A stretch of DNA of 64,000 nucleotides from Methylococcales bacterium (GCA_028712795.1 JAQTPT010000001.1:1-64000), one strand, 5' to 3'; shown: positions 9,650-19,340, counted from the first letter of the stretch. The notes: generated by a model not told the origin, from the letters alone. Numbers and translations are program-made.

Positions 9650-10093
9650 ATGACTGAAGCATTTTTTATATTAACCATTATTTTTGTTGCTTATGTTATT
9701 TATATAACTGTAAATGAGCAAAAAGAAACGCCTAATACCACAGTAACAAAGTCAAAACCCGAAGTGCCCAACGTAGCGACAATTCAACCAATGCCCGAGA
9801 CCGCTGCCCAACAAATACCGCAGGCAATCATTAAACCGGCAACCATTAAAAAAAATACGCCAACAATAGCCGCCCGGAATACGGCTAAAAAGGGTTTACG
9901 AGATCCGAAAACTGGAGAAGTGTCTACTTCATATAGTAACTATCGTTTTACCAAACGCTGGATAAAAGATGCACTGGTTACAGAAGGGCTGGTTGAAAAA
10001 GTGTATAAAAATAACGAGCTGGAACCAGCGATTGAAGCCGCAATAAAAGATGCGTTAGTCAAGCTTGAAGCCATCGAAAAATATAAACCTTAA
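9650..10093 (+). CDS. Membrane-anchored protein of unknown function
   Basis: I do not recognise this 147 aa protein. It has one N-terminal hydrophobic helix (about 4-20), then a Pro/Thr/Lys-rich linker (about 25-80), then a charged C-terminal domain with GLRDPKTGEVSTSYSNYRFTKRWIKDALVTEGL that looks folded and conserved. Topology predicts an inner-membrane anchor without a cleavage site. A GGAG ribosome site (9639-9642) precedes the ATG, and codon use looks normal, so it is probably a real gene. It stands alone. Confidence 0.65.
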   Translation: MTEAFFILTIIFVAYVIYITVNEQKETPNTTVTKSKPEVPNVATIQPMPETAAQQIPQAIIKPATIKKNTPTIAARNTAKKGLRDPKTGEVSTSYSNYRFTKRWIKDALVTEGLVEKVYKNNELEPAIEAAIKDALVKLEAIEKYKP

Positions 10094-10407
10094 TTATTCA
10101 AATCGAGCTTTTCAGGCGAGAATGAATCGATCAGAAGGATATGCAGCGTGTTTAGCAGCCTCTGTTATATGGTGTTTGTTTTCTTCTAACGCGCGGGGAA
10201 TTGTTTTTTTTCAAGCGCCCTAAAAGCTATGCAATATAGCAATGCCGGCTTATGGAAATTTTCAAGCTTCAACGCCAGCATACAAACGTTTATCTTTTTC
10301 GGATAAGTGGTTGAGCATTTCTTCCCTGACGGCTGGGTTCCGGCAATCCATGCCAGAACGACGAACCTTTTACATTAGCTGAAGCATTTTGCTAATCAGG
10401 CAATTTT
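10094..10407. other. Intergenic with one interspersed palindrome
   Basis: No gene is seen between the convergent genes. TTCCGGCA (10338-10345) pairs with TGCCAGAA (10351-10358), one mismatch, inside the widespread motif of the form CTGGGTTCCGGCAATCC. Similar palindromes are scattered in many proteobacterial genomes. It may help end transcription from one or both sides. Confidence 0.55.
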
Positions 10408-10992
10408 TTAGCTTGCTTTACCCGCTTCTGAGGCCGCAGGGACTTCGATTAATCTGCCTGAACCACAGTCGTAGATATAACCGTAGACCGGAATGTTAGA
10501 AGGAACCAGTGGATGGCTTTTTATACGAAGAACATCTTCCAGAACACTTTCTTCCTGGTCTTTAATGGTCAGCCAACTGATATGTTTGGCTTCGTGTGAG
10601 CCCGGCCCTGCCCCGGTGTCATACCACAAACCCTTATCATCCAGGGATGCCGTTGTTAAGCTGCTGCCTAACAGGTCGCGCATGATATCGTCGGTAAAAA
10701 GTTCCATGCCGCAGTTGGTATGATGAATGACAAACCATTCGCGCGTGCCCAACAGTTTATAAGAGATGACCAGCGAGCGGATTGCATCGTCACTGGCACG
10801 ACCCCCGGCATTCCGGATTACGTGTGCATCACCTTCTGATAAACCGGCATATTTTGCAGGATCTAAACGGGCGTCCATACAGGTCAGGATGGCAAAATGT
10901 CTTCCCGGTGGCAGAGGCAAATTGCCTTTGTCACCGAATTCATTCGCATAATCCCGGTTTGCTGCTAAAACTTCATTAACAATTTTGCTCAT
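10408..10992 (-). CDS. Beta-class carbonic anhydrase
   Basis: This 194 aa cytoplasmic zinc enzyme interconverts CO2 and bicarbonate. Zinc ligands and catalytic dyad are visible: CMDAR (Cys38, Asp40, Arg42) and HHTNCG (His91, Cys94), with [11 protein letters not shown] between them. The short form with CMDARL and HTNCG resembles the Rv1284-like subgroup rather than CynT. AGGGG precedes the start. It is monocistronic. Bicarbonate supply for carboxylations is the likely role. Confidence 0.93.
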   Translation of the reverse strand: MSKIVNEVLAANRDYANEFGDKGNLPLPPGRHFAILTCMDARLDPAKYAGLSEGDAHVIRNAGGRASDDAIRSLVISYKLLGTREWFVIHHTNCGMELFTDDIMRDLLGSSLTTASLDDKGLWYDTGAGPGSHEAKHISWLTIKDQEESVLEDVLRIKSHPLVPSNIPVYGYIYDCGSGRLIEVPAASEAGKAS

Positions 10993-11091
10993 AAATACCC
11001 CTGAATTTTTATAATAGACGCAATACCTCTTTAAATAAGGTTAGATGGTATAAATTCCGTCGACCGAAACAAAAAACTAAAGAGGTCTCCA

Positions 11092-11280
11092 ATGAGAACA
11101 TTCAACTACCTAAACCGAGGTGAAGGATACCATATCCATATTGCGCATAAGAAAAAAGTTTCCGTTGGGGAGATAGCCAAAGAGAGGATCAGTAGCAGAT
11201 CTATTGTCAGCATTGCACTGCTTGGGTTCAGTCCATCATTACAGGGATATACGGTTATTGTGAGCCAATGCGGAATCTGA
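11092..11280 (+). other. Doubtful small ORF next to intron debris
   Basis: A 62-codon frame follows an AGAGG at 11079-11083. The product has no family resemblance or membrane segment I can name. Its last codons overlap the first bases of the probable group II intron remnant, so it could be the truncated 5' exon of an interrupted gene, or no gene at all. Confidence 0.25.
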
Positions 11281-11640
11281 AGGAAGCCCAGCCAAATCGG
11301 TCACCTAAACGCAAGTGAACCTACGCAAGGCGGCAACAAGGGGGTAAGGTGCCTGCGATCACCGAAGCCCGATAGTCTGACCGTAACGTGTTGTCGTATT
11401 GAAGGGAGGGAGATCGAGAAACGGGTGGCTATCTTGCCCAGTGAAGGGCCGTCGGCTTGGGGACTTAAGTAACCGCGACACTTTAAGCCCCAAGCACAAC
11501 AATAATGTTGGCGTTATGAACCGAGGGTCTACAGATGACACCGTACGACTGCATGGATGCAGGAGGTAGAGCGATGCAGGAGCAATTGCCGAGAATTGGT
11601 CAGAAGAAGAAACCACGGCGCACCCTGTATTGGCGGTGTT
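11258..11640 (+). mobile_element. Probable group II intron remnant (5' part)
   Basis: The segment from GTGAGCCAATGCGGAATC (11258) through AGGAAGCCC, GGCGGCAACAAGGGGGTAAG (about 11324) and ACGGGTGGCTATCTTGCCCA (about 11423) resembles the domain I region of bacterial group II introns. At about 11539-11640 a frame starting near GACTGCATGGATGCAGGAGG looks like the first codons of an intron-encoded reverse transcriptase but stops after about 30 codons. No domain V hairpin or maturase body is present, so it is a truncated copy. The call rests on remembered similarity and is tentative. From 11641 to 11847 I see nothing. Confidence 0.4.
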
Positions 11641-11847
11641 AGCATAATAGACATTGAAGCTAATTTAATATCGCCTGCCTCGCATCACGATCCAAGCGCA
11701 AGCCTTGTACCGCGAGACGATAATATTAAGTCTGCGTATAGCTCAAGTCCACGCCCTTATTAACTCACTGAGCCTTACATTTAATTGCTGTTTAGTTTCC
11801 CGTATGCTAAATTATAAAACAGTCATCTTTTAACCCAGTGAGGCATT

Positions 11848-12276
11848 GTGATAACAGGGTTGTATTTCAAAAGAAATCGTCCTTACCTGCACACTTTGGT
11901 GTTTGTGTTGCTCGTTAGCTGGCTTTCTTTGACCCTTTCAGCAACCTGTACCATGCCATCAGTATTGATGACAGCGTCCGCTCACCAGCAGGGATGTTCA
12001 GAATCTGGTGAATCCGGGCAGCCGCATAATCAAGACTATATCCACAAGGCTATGCAGGCCTGTTCTTTAAAAGCCTGTCCCGATCCCCAACCTAATCCAT
12101 TCACCGATTTTATTCGTTTGACTAAACCGGATGTTCCGGTATTTATTCCGGGTTTCATCTGGATTTTTTGGTGCTTGTTTTTAACCTATCCACTCATAAA
12201 AGTACCCCGTAAAATTGACCCTCCTCTTGGTCGACGGATTCTACTTATCTATCGGTTCTGCACCCTGCTGAATTAG
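11848..12276 (+). CDS. Small membrane protein preceding a Cu/Ag efflux operon
   Basis: I do not know a named function for this 142 aa protein. It starts with GTG and has a hydrophobic segment (about 16-32), a periplasmic stretch rich in Cys and His (residues about 34-85, with CS, HQQGCSE and ACSLKACP), a second membrane helix (about 102-120) and a short tail ending RFCTLLN. Small proteins of this kind often precede RND metal-efflux genes. The extracytoplasmic Cys/His region could bind metal; that is inference. It is 86 bp upstream of cusC and on the same strand. Confidence 0.6.
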   Translation: MITGLYFKRNRPYLHTLVFVLLVSWLSLTLSATCTMPSVLMTASAHQQGCSESGESGQPHNQDYIHKAMQACSLKACPDPQPNPFTDFIRLTKPDVPVFIPGFIWIFWCLFLTYPLIKVPRKIDPPLGRRILLIYRFCTLLN

Positions 12277-12362
12277 CCCGATCCCAAATCGATTGTGCCG
12301 TATGGCACACTAAGTTTCCGCGACTGCGGAGCTTGTTTGTTCCGATTTAAAAGGTAAATTCA

Positions 12363-13739
12363 ATGTCTTTCAATCTATTTCCGTGCCAGTTACGCCACGA
12401 TTATTCCGCGTGGACTCCGGTCATATTTTTGCTGGCGCTTTTTTCTCCAGGCGTGTCTTTTCATATTTCAACCACGCTGATCCGCATGAGTTGGATTGAA
12501 GCGTCAGCTGAAACGAGGCCTACTCTTTTGGATGAATCCATCCTGACGCTTAACCTGGCGATTGAGCATGCTTTGGCTGGTAATCCGAGCTTGGGGGAAA
12601 TTAAGGCGCGTGCTGAAGCGATGGCCACAATACCTGAACAAGTGGGTTCCTTGCCTGACCCTACAGTGAACTTGGGACTTTTGAATGTCCCGACGAGCAG
12701 CTTCAATCTTCACCAGGAAGACATGACTATGTTGGAAATGGGCGTTAGCCAGGCGATCCCATTTCCCGGCAAACTGGCGTTGCGGGAAAAAATTGCCGAG
12801 CAGGAAGCGCTGGCGGCCGCCGATTCGGTAGATGAAGCGCGTTTACGGTTGGCAAGGGAGGTAAAACTGAGCTGGTGGCGGCTATTTTATTACGATCGGG
12901 CATTGTATCAGCTAAACGAATCCGAACACTTCTTCCAACAACTTATTGATATCGCCCAGGCAAAATATAAGGTGGGTTCGGGCACGCAGCAAGACGTTTT
13001 GCTGGCCCAACTCGAACTGTCCAAGCTCAAAAGCGAAAAGCTGGAGTTGACGGGTCTACGTCACACTCAAGACGCCAGGTTCAATGCTTTGCTGGATCGT
13101 GCACCGGAAATGCCCGTTCGAATTCCGGCGGAAGCTGAGTTCAAATTGCCGGTTATTGTCGAGTCTGCTTTACAGGACAAAGCGTTGCAAAGCCGCCCTT
13201 TATTCGCCCAACACCGGAAAATGCTTGACGCAGCAAAATCCAAGGTCGATTTGGCGCACCAGGATTTCTATCCTGACTTTACGGTTGGCGGAGGCTATGC
13301 CTATCGTCAGAACACTCAGTCAGGTCAATCGCGTAGCGATTTCGTCAGTGTCCAGCTCAGTATGAATGTGCCAATTTATGCTAACCACAAACAAGCCAAA
13401 GCGGTTGATCAACGCCAGAGCGAGCTTTTGCAGGAGCAGTATGCACTGCAGGACGAGCATCACAAAATTCAGGCGGAGATAGCGTCCAAAGCCATCGACT
13501 ATCAACAGACCAAAGAAAAGCTGCTGCTGCTTGAACATGAAATAATCCCGCAGGCTCAGCAAGCTGTTAATTCCCTCATGGCCGGGTATCAAGTAAGTCA
13601 GACAAACTTTACCGATCTGTTGCGCACACAACTGAGTTTTTTCCAATATCAAACGCAATATTGGCAAGCGTTAACCAACACGCAGCAAATTTTGGCCGAA
13701 TTATCCGCTGAAGTCGGCGAGGAGTTAAGCCATGATTAG
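12363..13739 (+). CDS. cusC: Outer-membrane channel of RND metal efflux (CusC/CzcC type)
   Basis: This 458 aa TolC-family protein forms the outer-membrane and periplasmic tunnel of the pump. It has an N-terminal hydrophobic export signal (about 17-35) and two OEP repeats with long helices. Motifs include SLPDPTVNLGLLNVP and VSQAIPFPGKLALREKIAEQEA, which are typical of metal-pump members in this family. It overlaps cusB by 8 bp. Cu/Ag specificity is taken from the cusA product; the channel itself does not reveal it. Confidence 0.88.
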   Translation: MSFNLFPCQLRHDYSAWTPVIFLLALFSPGVSFHISTTLIRMSWIEASAETRPTLLDESILTLNLAIEHALAGNPSLGEIKARAEAMATIPEQVGSLPDPTVNLGLLNVPTSSFNLHQEDMTMLEMGVSQAIPFPGKLALREKIAEQEALAAADSVDEARLRLAREVKLSWWRLFYYDRALYQLNESEHFFQQLIDIAQAKYKVGSGTQQDVLLAQLELSKLKSEKLELTGLRHTQDARFNALLDRAPEMPVRIPAEAEFKLPVIVESALQDKALQSRPLFAQHRKMLDAAKSKVDLAHQDFYPDFTVGGGYAYRQNTQSGQSRSDFVSVQLSMNVPIYANHKQAKAVDQRQSELLQEQYALQDEHHKIQAEIASKAIDYQQTKEKLLLLEHEIIPQAQQAVNSLMAGYQVSQTNFTDLLRTQLSFFQYQTQYWQALTNTQQILAELSAEVGEELSHD

Positions 13740-15159
13740 AGTTATTCTGCTGCTCGTTATTTTGATAGTGGGCTTAAGTCTGGGATTTTGGATAGGACGG
13801 CATAATGAGCTTCCATTAACATTGGGCAGCACTTTAGTCAGCGAAAGAAAACCGTTGTACTATCGCCACCCGATGAATCCACAAGTCACCTCTACCACGC
13901 CCGCCAAGGATGAGATGGGCATGGACTATGTGGCGGTATACGCAGAAGATTCAACCGCAACCAGTTCATCGCCAAAAACAGGCAAAATTCTGTATTACCG
14001 GCACCCCATGGGAGCGGCGGATACTTCGCCCGTACCGAAAAAAGATGAAATGGGCATGGACTACCTTCCTGTCTATGAAAGTGAACGGGCTCGGCCAGGA
14101 CAGATTCAGATCAGCCCGGAAAAAATTCAGCAATTGGGCGTAAAAACAGCGACGGTGGCAAAACGTGCTCTGAATCTAAGTATTCGAGCTCTGGGCAGCA
14201 TTCAAATCGACGAGCGGCGCGTTCATACAGTGTCGCCCAAGTTCGAGGGCTGGATTCAGCGCTTGTATGTAAATACGACAGGGCAAGCCGTCAAACGCGG
14301 ACAGCCGTTGCTTGAGGCATACAGTCCGGAGTTGGTGACTGCGCAACAGGAATATCTTATTGCCATGCAGGGACAACAAGCGTTGCAGCAGGGCAGCGCC
14401 CAGGCGCTCGGCACGGCCAGGCTTCTGGCCGAGAACGCCTTACAGCGATTACACTATTGGGATATTGCCCCGGCGCAGTTACAGCGTTTAAAATCCCTGG
14501 AAAAGCCATTGGATACGCTACCGCTACTATCGCCAGTAAATGGCGTGGTAATGGAAAAAACGGCGCAAGAGGGGATGCGTTTTATGCCCGGCGAGCCGTT
14601 GTTTCGCATTGCCGATTTAAGCTCGGTGTGGCTATTGGCGGAAGTGTTTGAACAGGATTTGGCCGGCGCGCGCCTGGGACAAATGGTACAGGTGCATATT
14701 AACGCTTATCCGGAACGACAGTTCAGCGGCAAAGTCGGATTCATCTATCCAACGCTGGCAACGGAAACCCGCACCGTCAAAGTGCGCGTTGAATTGCCTA
14801 ATAGAGAGGGTTTGCTGAAGCCCGGATTATATGGCAGCGTAACGTTGACGGCACTGGAGGGCAAGGAAGCAAGCTTGGCAGTCCCTGATTCTGCGGTCAT
14901 TGATAGCGGTATCCGCCAGATCGTACTGTTAAAGCGAGGCAATGGACAGTTCGAACCGCGTACCGTGCAATTGGGACTTCAGGCGGACGGATACCGGCAA
15001 GTATTGGCAGGGCTGGAAGCCGGTGACGAAGTAGTGACGCGTGCCAATTTCCTGATCGATGCTGAAAGTAATCTCAAGTCAGCTTTGGATGGCTTTAGTA
15101 AAAATGATGCTGCTGACGCTGGTCAGACCCCGCTCCAAGTTCAGCCGGGAGATCACTAG
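13732..15159 (+). CDS. cusB: Periplasmic adaptor of Cu/Ag RND efflux, twin heavy-metal-binding domains
   Basis: This 475 aa membrane-fusion protein links CusA to CusC. After one N-terminal helix come two copies of the small heavy-metal-binding domain (about 42-70 and 87-115), each of the form YYRHPM...KDEMGMDY, with His and Met ligands for Cu(I)/Ag(I). Then follow the barrel-sandwich, alpha-helical hairpin and beta-barrel regions (about 150-440). The tandem of two such domains is more than the single one most homologues have. It ends 2 bp before cusA and overlaps cusC, so the three are co-translated. Confidence 0.9.
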   Translation: MIRVILLLVILIVGLSLGFWIGRHNELPLTLGSTLVSERKPLYYRHPMNPQVTSTTPAKDEMGMDYVAVYAEDSTATSSSPKTGKILYYRHPMGAADTSPVPKKDEMGMDYLPVYESERARPGQIQISPEKIQQLGVKTATVAKRALNLSIRALGSIQIDERRVHTVSPKFEGWIQRLYVNTTGQAVKRGQPLLEAYSPELVTAQQEYLIAMQGQQALQQGSAQALGTARLLAENALQRLHYWDIAPAQLQRLKSLEKPLDTLPLLSPVNGVVMEKTAQEGMRFMPGEPLFRIADLSSVWLLAEVFEQDLAGARLGQMVQVHINAYPERQFSGKVGFIYPTLATETRTVKVRVELPNREGLLKPGLYGSVTLTALEGKEASLAVPDSAVIDSGIRQIVLLKRGNGQFEPRTVQLGLQADGYRQVLAGLEAGDEVVTRANFLIDAESNLKSALDGFSKNDAADAGQTPLQVQPGDH

Positions 15160-15161
15160 CC

Positions 15162-18100
15162 ATGTTGAATCATGTTATTGCCTGGTCATTACGAAATATG
15201 TTTCTGGTGCTCTTGGCAACCTTGGGTATCGTAATCGGCGGCGTTTATGCCTTATCGCTTATGCCACTGGATGCCCTGCCTGATCTGTCGGACGCGCAGG
15301 TGATTGTTTACACCGAATATCCCGGACAAGCCCCGCAAGTCGTCGAAGATCAGGTTACTTATCCGCTGACGACGGCGATGCTGAGCGTGCCGAGATCAAA
15401 AGTCGTGCGTGGCTTTTCCTTTTTCGGCGCTTCTTTCGTTTATGTCATTTTTGAAGACGGCACCGACATTTATTGGGCGCGTTCTCGGGTTTTGGAATAT
15501 CTCACCACGCTCGCCGGTGTTCTTCCGCCCAATGTGACGCCGAAACTGGGGCCGGATGCCACTGGCGTTGGCTGGGTTTATCAATACGCGCTGCTGGCAA
15601 AGGACTATTCGCTGGCTGAATTGCGAACCCTGCAAGACTGGTTTGTGCGTTACCAATTGACTAAAGCCAAGGGCGTGGCTGAAGTCGCCAGTATCGGCGG
15701 TTTTGTGCAGCAATATCAGGTAACCGTCGATCCGCACAAGCTGCAAGCTTACGGCATCTCTTTACGTATTCTCAGCGATGCCATTCGCAATGGCAACCGC
15801 GATGTTGGCGGCCGGATTATCGAGCTTGCGGAAACTGAGTATATGGTGCGTGGTCGTGGTTATTTGAGAGGTCAGGCCGATTTGGAACGGCTGGTTTTAA
15901 AAACCGTGAACGGTGTCCCTGTGTTGGTGCGTGATGTGGCACGCGTGGAACTGGTTCCCGATGAGCGGCGCGGCATCACGGAATGGAACGGTGAAGGCGA
16001 GGCGGTTTCAGGTATTGCCTTGGCACGGTATGGTCAAAACGCATTGGAAGTCATCAGTAATGTAAAAGACCGGTTACACGAAATCGCTGTCGGCTTACCA
16101 GCAGGCGTTAGAGTACAAACGGTTTATGACCGTTCCGAACTGATTCATCGGGCCATTGAGAATTTGCGTCATACCTTGCTGGAAGAAAGCCTGGTAGTCG
16201 CTGCTGTTTGCGTACTCTTTCTGCTGCATTTTCGCAGCGCTCTGGTGGCAATTATCATGCTTCCCGTTGGCGTGCTAATCGCCTTCATCGTCATGCAGAC
16301 GCTCGGCATGAATTCAAACATCATGAGTCTCGGCGGCATCGCTATCGCTATCGGCGCAATGGTTGACGCCGCGATTGTAATGATCGAGAACGCCCATAAG
16401 CATCTTGAACGCGATGCGGATCGCCTGCCGCGCGCTGAAATTTTGCTAAATGCCTGCACTGAGGTGGGCCCGCCGCTATTTTTCAGCCTGTTGATCATTA
16501 CCGTCTCTTTTCTTCCGGTGTTCGCGCTGGAAGCACAGGAAGGCCGTTTGTTTCACCCGCTGGCTTACACCAAGACATTCGCTATGGCAGGCGCGGCACT
16601 GCTATCGGTGACGTTGGTTCCCGTGCTAATGTCATTGTTTGTGCGAGGAAAAATCCTTCCCGAGCAACGCAATCCCATCAACCGGGTTTTGATCTGGATT
16701 TATCGTCCCGTCATCGCCGCCGTCATGCGCTACAAAAAAATGACTCTTTTTATCGCAATGTCGATACTGGCCGTTTCCTGGTATCCAGCGTCAAAACTAG
16801 GGGGCGAATTTATGCCGACATTGAATGAAGGCACGTTGTTATTCATGCCACAAACCTTACCGGGATTGTCTCCGACCAAAGCCGCCGAATTGCTGCAAAC
16901 ACAGGATCGTATAATCAAGCGCTTTCCCGAGGTCGAATCGGTGTTCGGTAAAGCTGGGCGTGCATTGACAGCAACGGATTCAGCGCCTCTGGAGATGTCG
17001 GAAACCCTGATCAACCTCAAGCCGGAGTCAGCCTGGCGGCCAGGTATGACGGTCGATAAGCTGATTGCCGAGATGGATCAGGCGCTTCAAATACCCGGTG
17101 TCAGCAACGCCTGGACGATGCCGATCAAAAACCGCATTGATATGCTGGCAACCGGCATCCGCACGCCTATTGGCATTAAATTGTTTGGTAAGGATCTGGC
17201 GGAAATTGAGCGTTTGGCGCAACAGATTGAGCAGGCAGTCAAGACTGTTCCCGGCACCACTAGCGCTTATGCAGAACGCATCACCGGTGGCTTTTATTTA
17301 AACATCACTCCAGATTATGAAGCGCTGGCGCGTTACGGATTGTTAATCGGAGATGTGCAAGACATTATTGCCACGGCGGTGGGCGGCGAAACCGTGACTA
17401 CGATGGTGGAAGGACGCGAACGTTTCGCGGTCATCGTGCGTTACCCGCGTGAACTGCGTGACAATCCGCAAGCTATCGCCACGCATGTGCTTGTCCCGGT
17501 AGCCGGCGGTGGGATGATCCCCTTGGGACAGCTGACGCACCTTAGCCTTAACAAAGGCCCACCGGCAATTCGCACCGAGAATGCCTTGTTGTCAGCTTAT
17601 ATTTACGTCGACATGCGCGGACGCGATATCGACGGTTATGTGCGGGACGCCAAAAAAGCAGTAGGGCAAGCGGTTAAGTTTCCTTCAGGCTACTATATTG
17701 CCTGGAGTGGCCAGTTCGAGTATATGGAGCGGGCCAAACAGCGGCTGCAACTGGTTGTCCCGTTAACGCTCTGTATTATTTTTGTTTTGCTTTATCTCAA
17801 CTTTGGCCGTCTGACTGAAACGCTTATCGTAATGTTATCCGTTCCATTTGCCCTGGTCGGCGGCATCTGGCTGTTGTGGTTTCTGGACTATAATGTCAGC
17901 GTGGCGGTTGGTGTTGGCTTTATTGCCCTGGCTGGCGTCGCTGCAGAAACCGGCGTGGTGATGTTGATTTATCTTGATCAGGCCTACCGGGAAAAACAAC
18001 GGCAATGCCAGGAAGAAAAAAGAGCCTTCACTGAAACCGATCTTTACTCCGCATTAATGAACGGGGCGGCTGAACGGCTGCGTCCAAAAATAATGACGGT

Positions 18101-18284
18101 TACGGCAATCATGGCCGGGCTTTTGCCAATCCTGTGGAGTACAGGCGCCGGTTCTGAAGTTATGCGCCGTATCGCCGCGCCGATGGTGGGAGGCATGGTG
18201 TCATCAACACTATTGACCTTGATCGTTATTCCGGCGCTTTATGCCCTGTGTAAGCAATATTCCATTAACAAGCTATCCCGATAA
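15162..18284 (+). CDS. cusA: Cu/Ag-type RND efflux transporter (CusA-like)
   Basis: This 1040 aa inner-membrane proton antiporter expels metal from the periplasm or cytoplasm through CusBC. It has the two large periplasmic loops and 12 helices of the heavy-metal RND family. The helix-4 motif GAMVDAAIVMIENAHKHLE is the version found in CusA/SilA rather than CzcA. The pore region keeps PLEMSETLINLKP and NRIDMLATGIRTPIGIK, which contain methionines equivalent to those binding Cu(I) in CusA. Length matches the family. It ends at an AAAGGAGGTC ribosome site for a tiny ORF. Confidence 0.93.
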   Translation: MLNHVIAWSLRNMFLVLLATLGIVIGGVYALSLMPLDALPDLSDAQVIVYTEYPGQAPQVVEDQVTYPLTTAMLSVPRSKVVRGFSFFGASFVYVIFEDGTDIYWARSRVLEYLTTLAGVLPPNVTPKLGPDATGVGWVYQYALLAKDYSLAELRTLQDWFVRYQLTKAKGVAEVASIGGFVQQYQVTVDPHKLQAYGISLRILSDAIRNGNRDVGGRIIELAETEYMVRGRGYLRGQADLERLVLKTVNGVPVLVRDVARVELVPDERRGITEWNGEGEAVSGIALARYGQNALEVISNVKDRLHEIAVGLPAGVRVQTVYDRSELIHRAIENLRHTLLEESLVVAAVCVLFLLHFRSALVAIIMLPVGVLIAFIVMQTLGMNSNIMSLGGIAIAIGAMVDAAIVMIENAHKHLERDADRLPRAEILLNACTEVGPPLFFSLLIITVSFLPVFALEAQEGRLFHPLAYTKTFAMAGAALLSVTLVPVLMSLFVRGKILPEQRNPINRVLIWIYRPVIAAVMRYKKMTLFIAMSILAVSWYPASKLGGEFMPTLNEGTLLFMPQTLPGLSPTKAAELLQTQDRIIKRFPEVESVFGKAGRALTATDSAPLEMSETLINLKPESAWRPGMTVDKLIAEMDQALQIPGVSNAWTMPIKNRIDMLATGIRTPIGIKLFGKDLAEIERLAQQIEQAVKTVPGTTSAYAERITGGFYLNITPDYEALARYGLLIGDVQDIIATAVGGETVTTMVEGRERFAVIVRYPRELRDNPQAIATHVLVPVAGGGMIPLGQLTHLSLNKGPPAIRTENALLSAYIYVDMRGRDIDGYVRDAKKAVGQAVKFPSGYYIAWSGQFEYMERAKQRLQLVVPLTLCIIFVLLYLNFGRLTETLIVMLSVPFALVGGIWLLWFLDYNVSVAVGVGFIALAGVAAETGVVMLIYLDQAYREKQRQCQEEKRAFTETDLYSALMNGAAERLRPKIMTVTAIMAGLLPILWSTGAGSEVMRRIAAPMVGGMVSSTLLTLIVIPALYALCKQYSINKLSR

Positions 18285-18294
18285 AGGAGGTCAA

Positions 18295-18318
18295 ATGTCT
18301 GACAAAACAATTATTTAA
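18295..18318 (+). other. Seven-codon ORF behind a strong ribosome site
   Basis: AAAGGAGGTC (18283-18292) is followed at once by ATG and six codons (MSDKTII) before TAA. The near-perfect Shine-Dalgarno suggests that a real gene, perhaps a small metal chaperone, once started here, or that this is a leader peptide for the lipoprotein gene 57 bp downstream. Confidence 0.35.
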
Positions 18319-18374
18319 CAATCCAAATAGAATCATGTTATGTTATTTTTTTTGAATTACTCTGGAGAAAACCG

Positions 18375-18719
18375 ATGAAAACAAAGTTACTAATTACCCT
18401 GTTTTTAGCTTTTGGCTTGCTAACTGCTTGCGCCGAAATGAACCCGCATCCGATGGATATGAGTAAAGCTGTGCAAAGCGCGGCATCCAAGGCCGATCAT
18501 GAAGCGCTGGCTATACACTACGAAGAAGCAGCCAAAGAAATGCAACTTAAGGTTGATGAGCATAAGAAGTTACTCGACCAGTATCAGTCACATAGCTATC
18601 TCTACGGTAAACAGGCGGAGGACCTTAAAGCGCATTGCACAGAACTGATTAATGTTTATGAAAAAGCCGTGGTTGCAAACCAGAAAATGGCTGACATGCA
18701 TCGGAACATGGCGCAATAA
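18375..18719 (+). CDS. Small lipoprotein at the end of the Cu/Ag efflux operon
   Basis: This 114 aa protein has a lipoprotein signal with lipobox LLTAC (Cys19), so it should be anchored to a membrane on the periplasmic side. The mature part is helical with heptad-like charge pattern (about 35-110) and contains several Met and His residues (NPHPMDMS near the anchor, DMHRNMAQ at the end). I do not recognise a named family. Position after cusCBA suggests a role in metal handling, which is inference. A hairpin follows at 18742. Confidence 0.75.
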   Translation: MKTKLLITLFLAFGLLTACAEMNPHPMDMSKAVQSAASKADHEALAIHYEEAAKEMQLKVDEHKKLLDQYQSHSYLYGKQAEDLKAHCTELINVYEKAVVANQKMADMHRNMAQ

Positions 18720-18741
18720 TAAAGTTGTAAATAAGCTTCAA

Positions 18742-18772
18742 ACCCAGTGCCTTAGGACTTAAGGTACTGGGT
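18742..18772 (+). terminator. Hairpin after the efflux operon
   Basis: ACCCAGTGCCTTA (18742-18754) pairs with TAAGGTACTGGGT (18760-18772), one wobble, loop GGACT. No long T-run follows, but the stem is 13 bp and lies 22 bp after the last stop codon. Confidence 0.55.
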
Positions 18773-19340
18773 AAAAGCTTAGCGGCTGAAAGAAAAAATT
18801 ATTAAATGCTTATAACTGATCAAGAATCGATTCACTTTTTCTATAATGACAGGACATATCGGATAGTTTGCGTTGGATTTGAAATTAATTGATTTGGCTA
18901 TCGAAATTGTCTTAAATGAATACACTCAATATCAGAGTATCTTTTGGATAGCATATCTGCACATACACATTCTACCTGCGTACAATTGGAAAAGGGGCAA
19001 ATGATAATGGAAGGCAGTCACTCGTCTAAAGGCGAGGTTAACTTAAGAGTGTCGCGACGGCCGTAGTGGCATCAACCATCATACAAACCGGCAAACGGGT
19101 CATGTCGCATGTCTTTTACCGTCTGTTGACGGCGGCGTTAAGGGATTGGGAGTTACGCAGAAAGCGACTGAATGAAATGGTCGAAGTTCGGGTTGTTTAG
19201 AAAATGAATTTTGTTGACCTCTACCTTGTAATGCAGTGCGGCAAGGTCGCCGGGCAATTGCCCGGCGACGGTAAATTAAACGGTCTGCCCAATGAGAACA
19301 GTCCGATACGCAATATTTTGATCATGGGGCGCTTTTCCCA
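18773..19340. other. Gap with a 24 bp perfect palindrome and an unassigned open frame
   Basis: GTCGCCGGGCAA (19246-19257) is followed directly by its complement TTGCCCGGCGAC (19258-19269). It lies 72 bp beyond the stop of the chromate operon and may be a terminator without a T-run, or a binding site. A plus-strand frame at 19042-19200 reads protein-like (TGKRVMSHVFYRLLTAALRD) but has no clear start or ribosome site; it may be the tail of a lost gene. Nothing else is recognisable. Confidence 0.45.
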
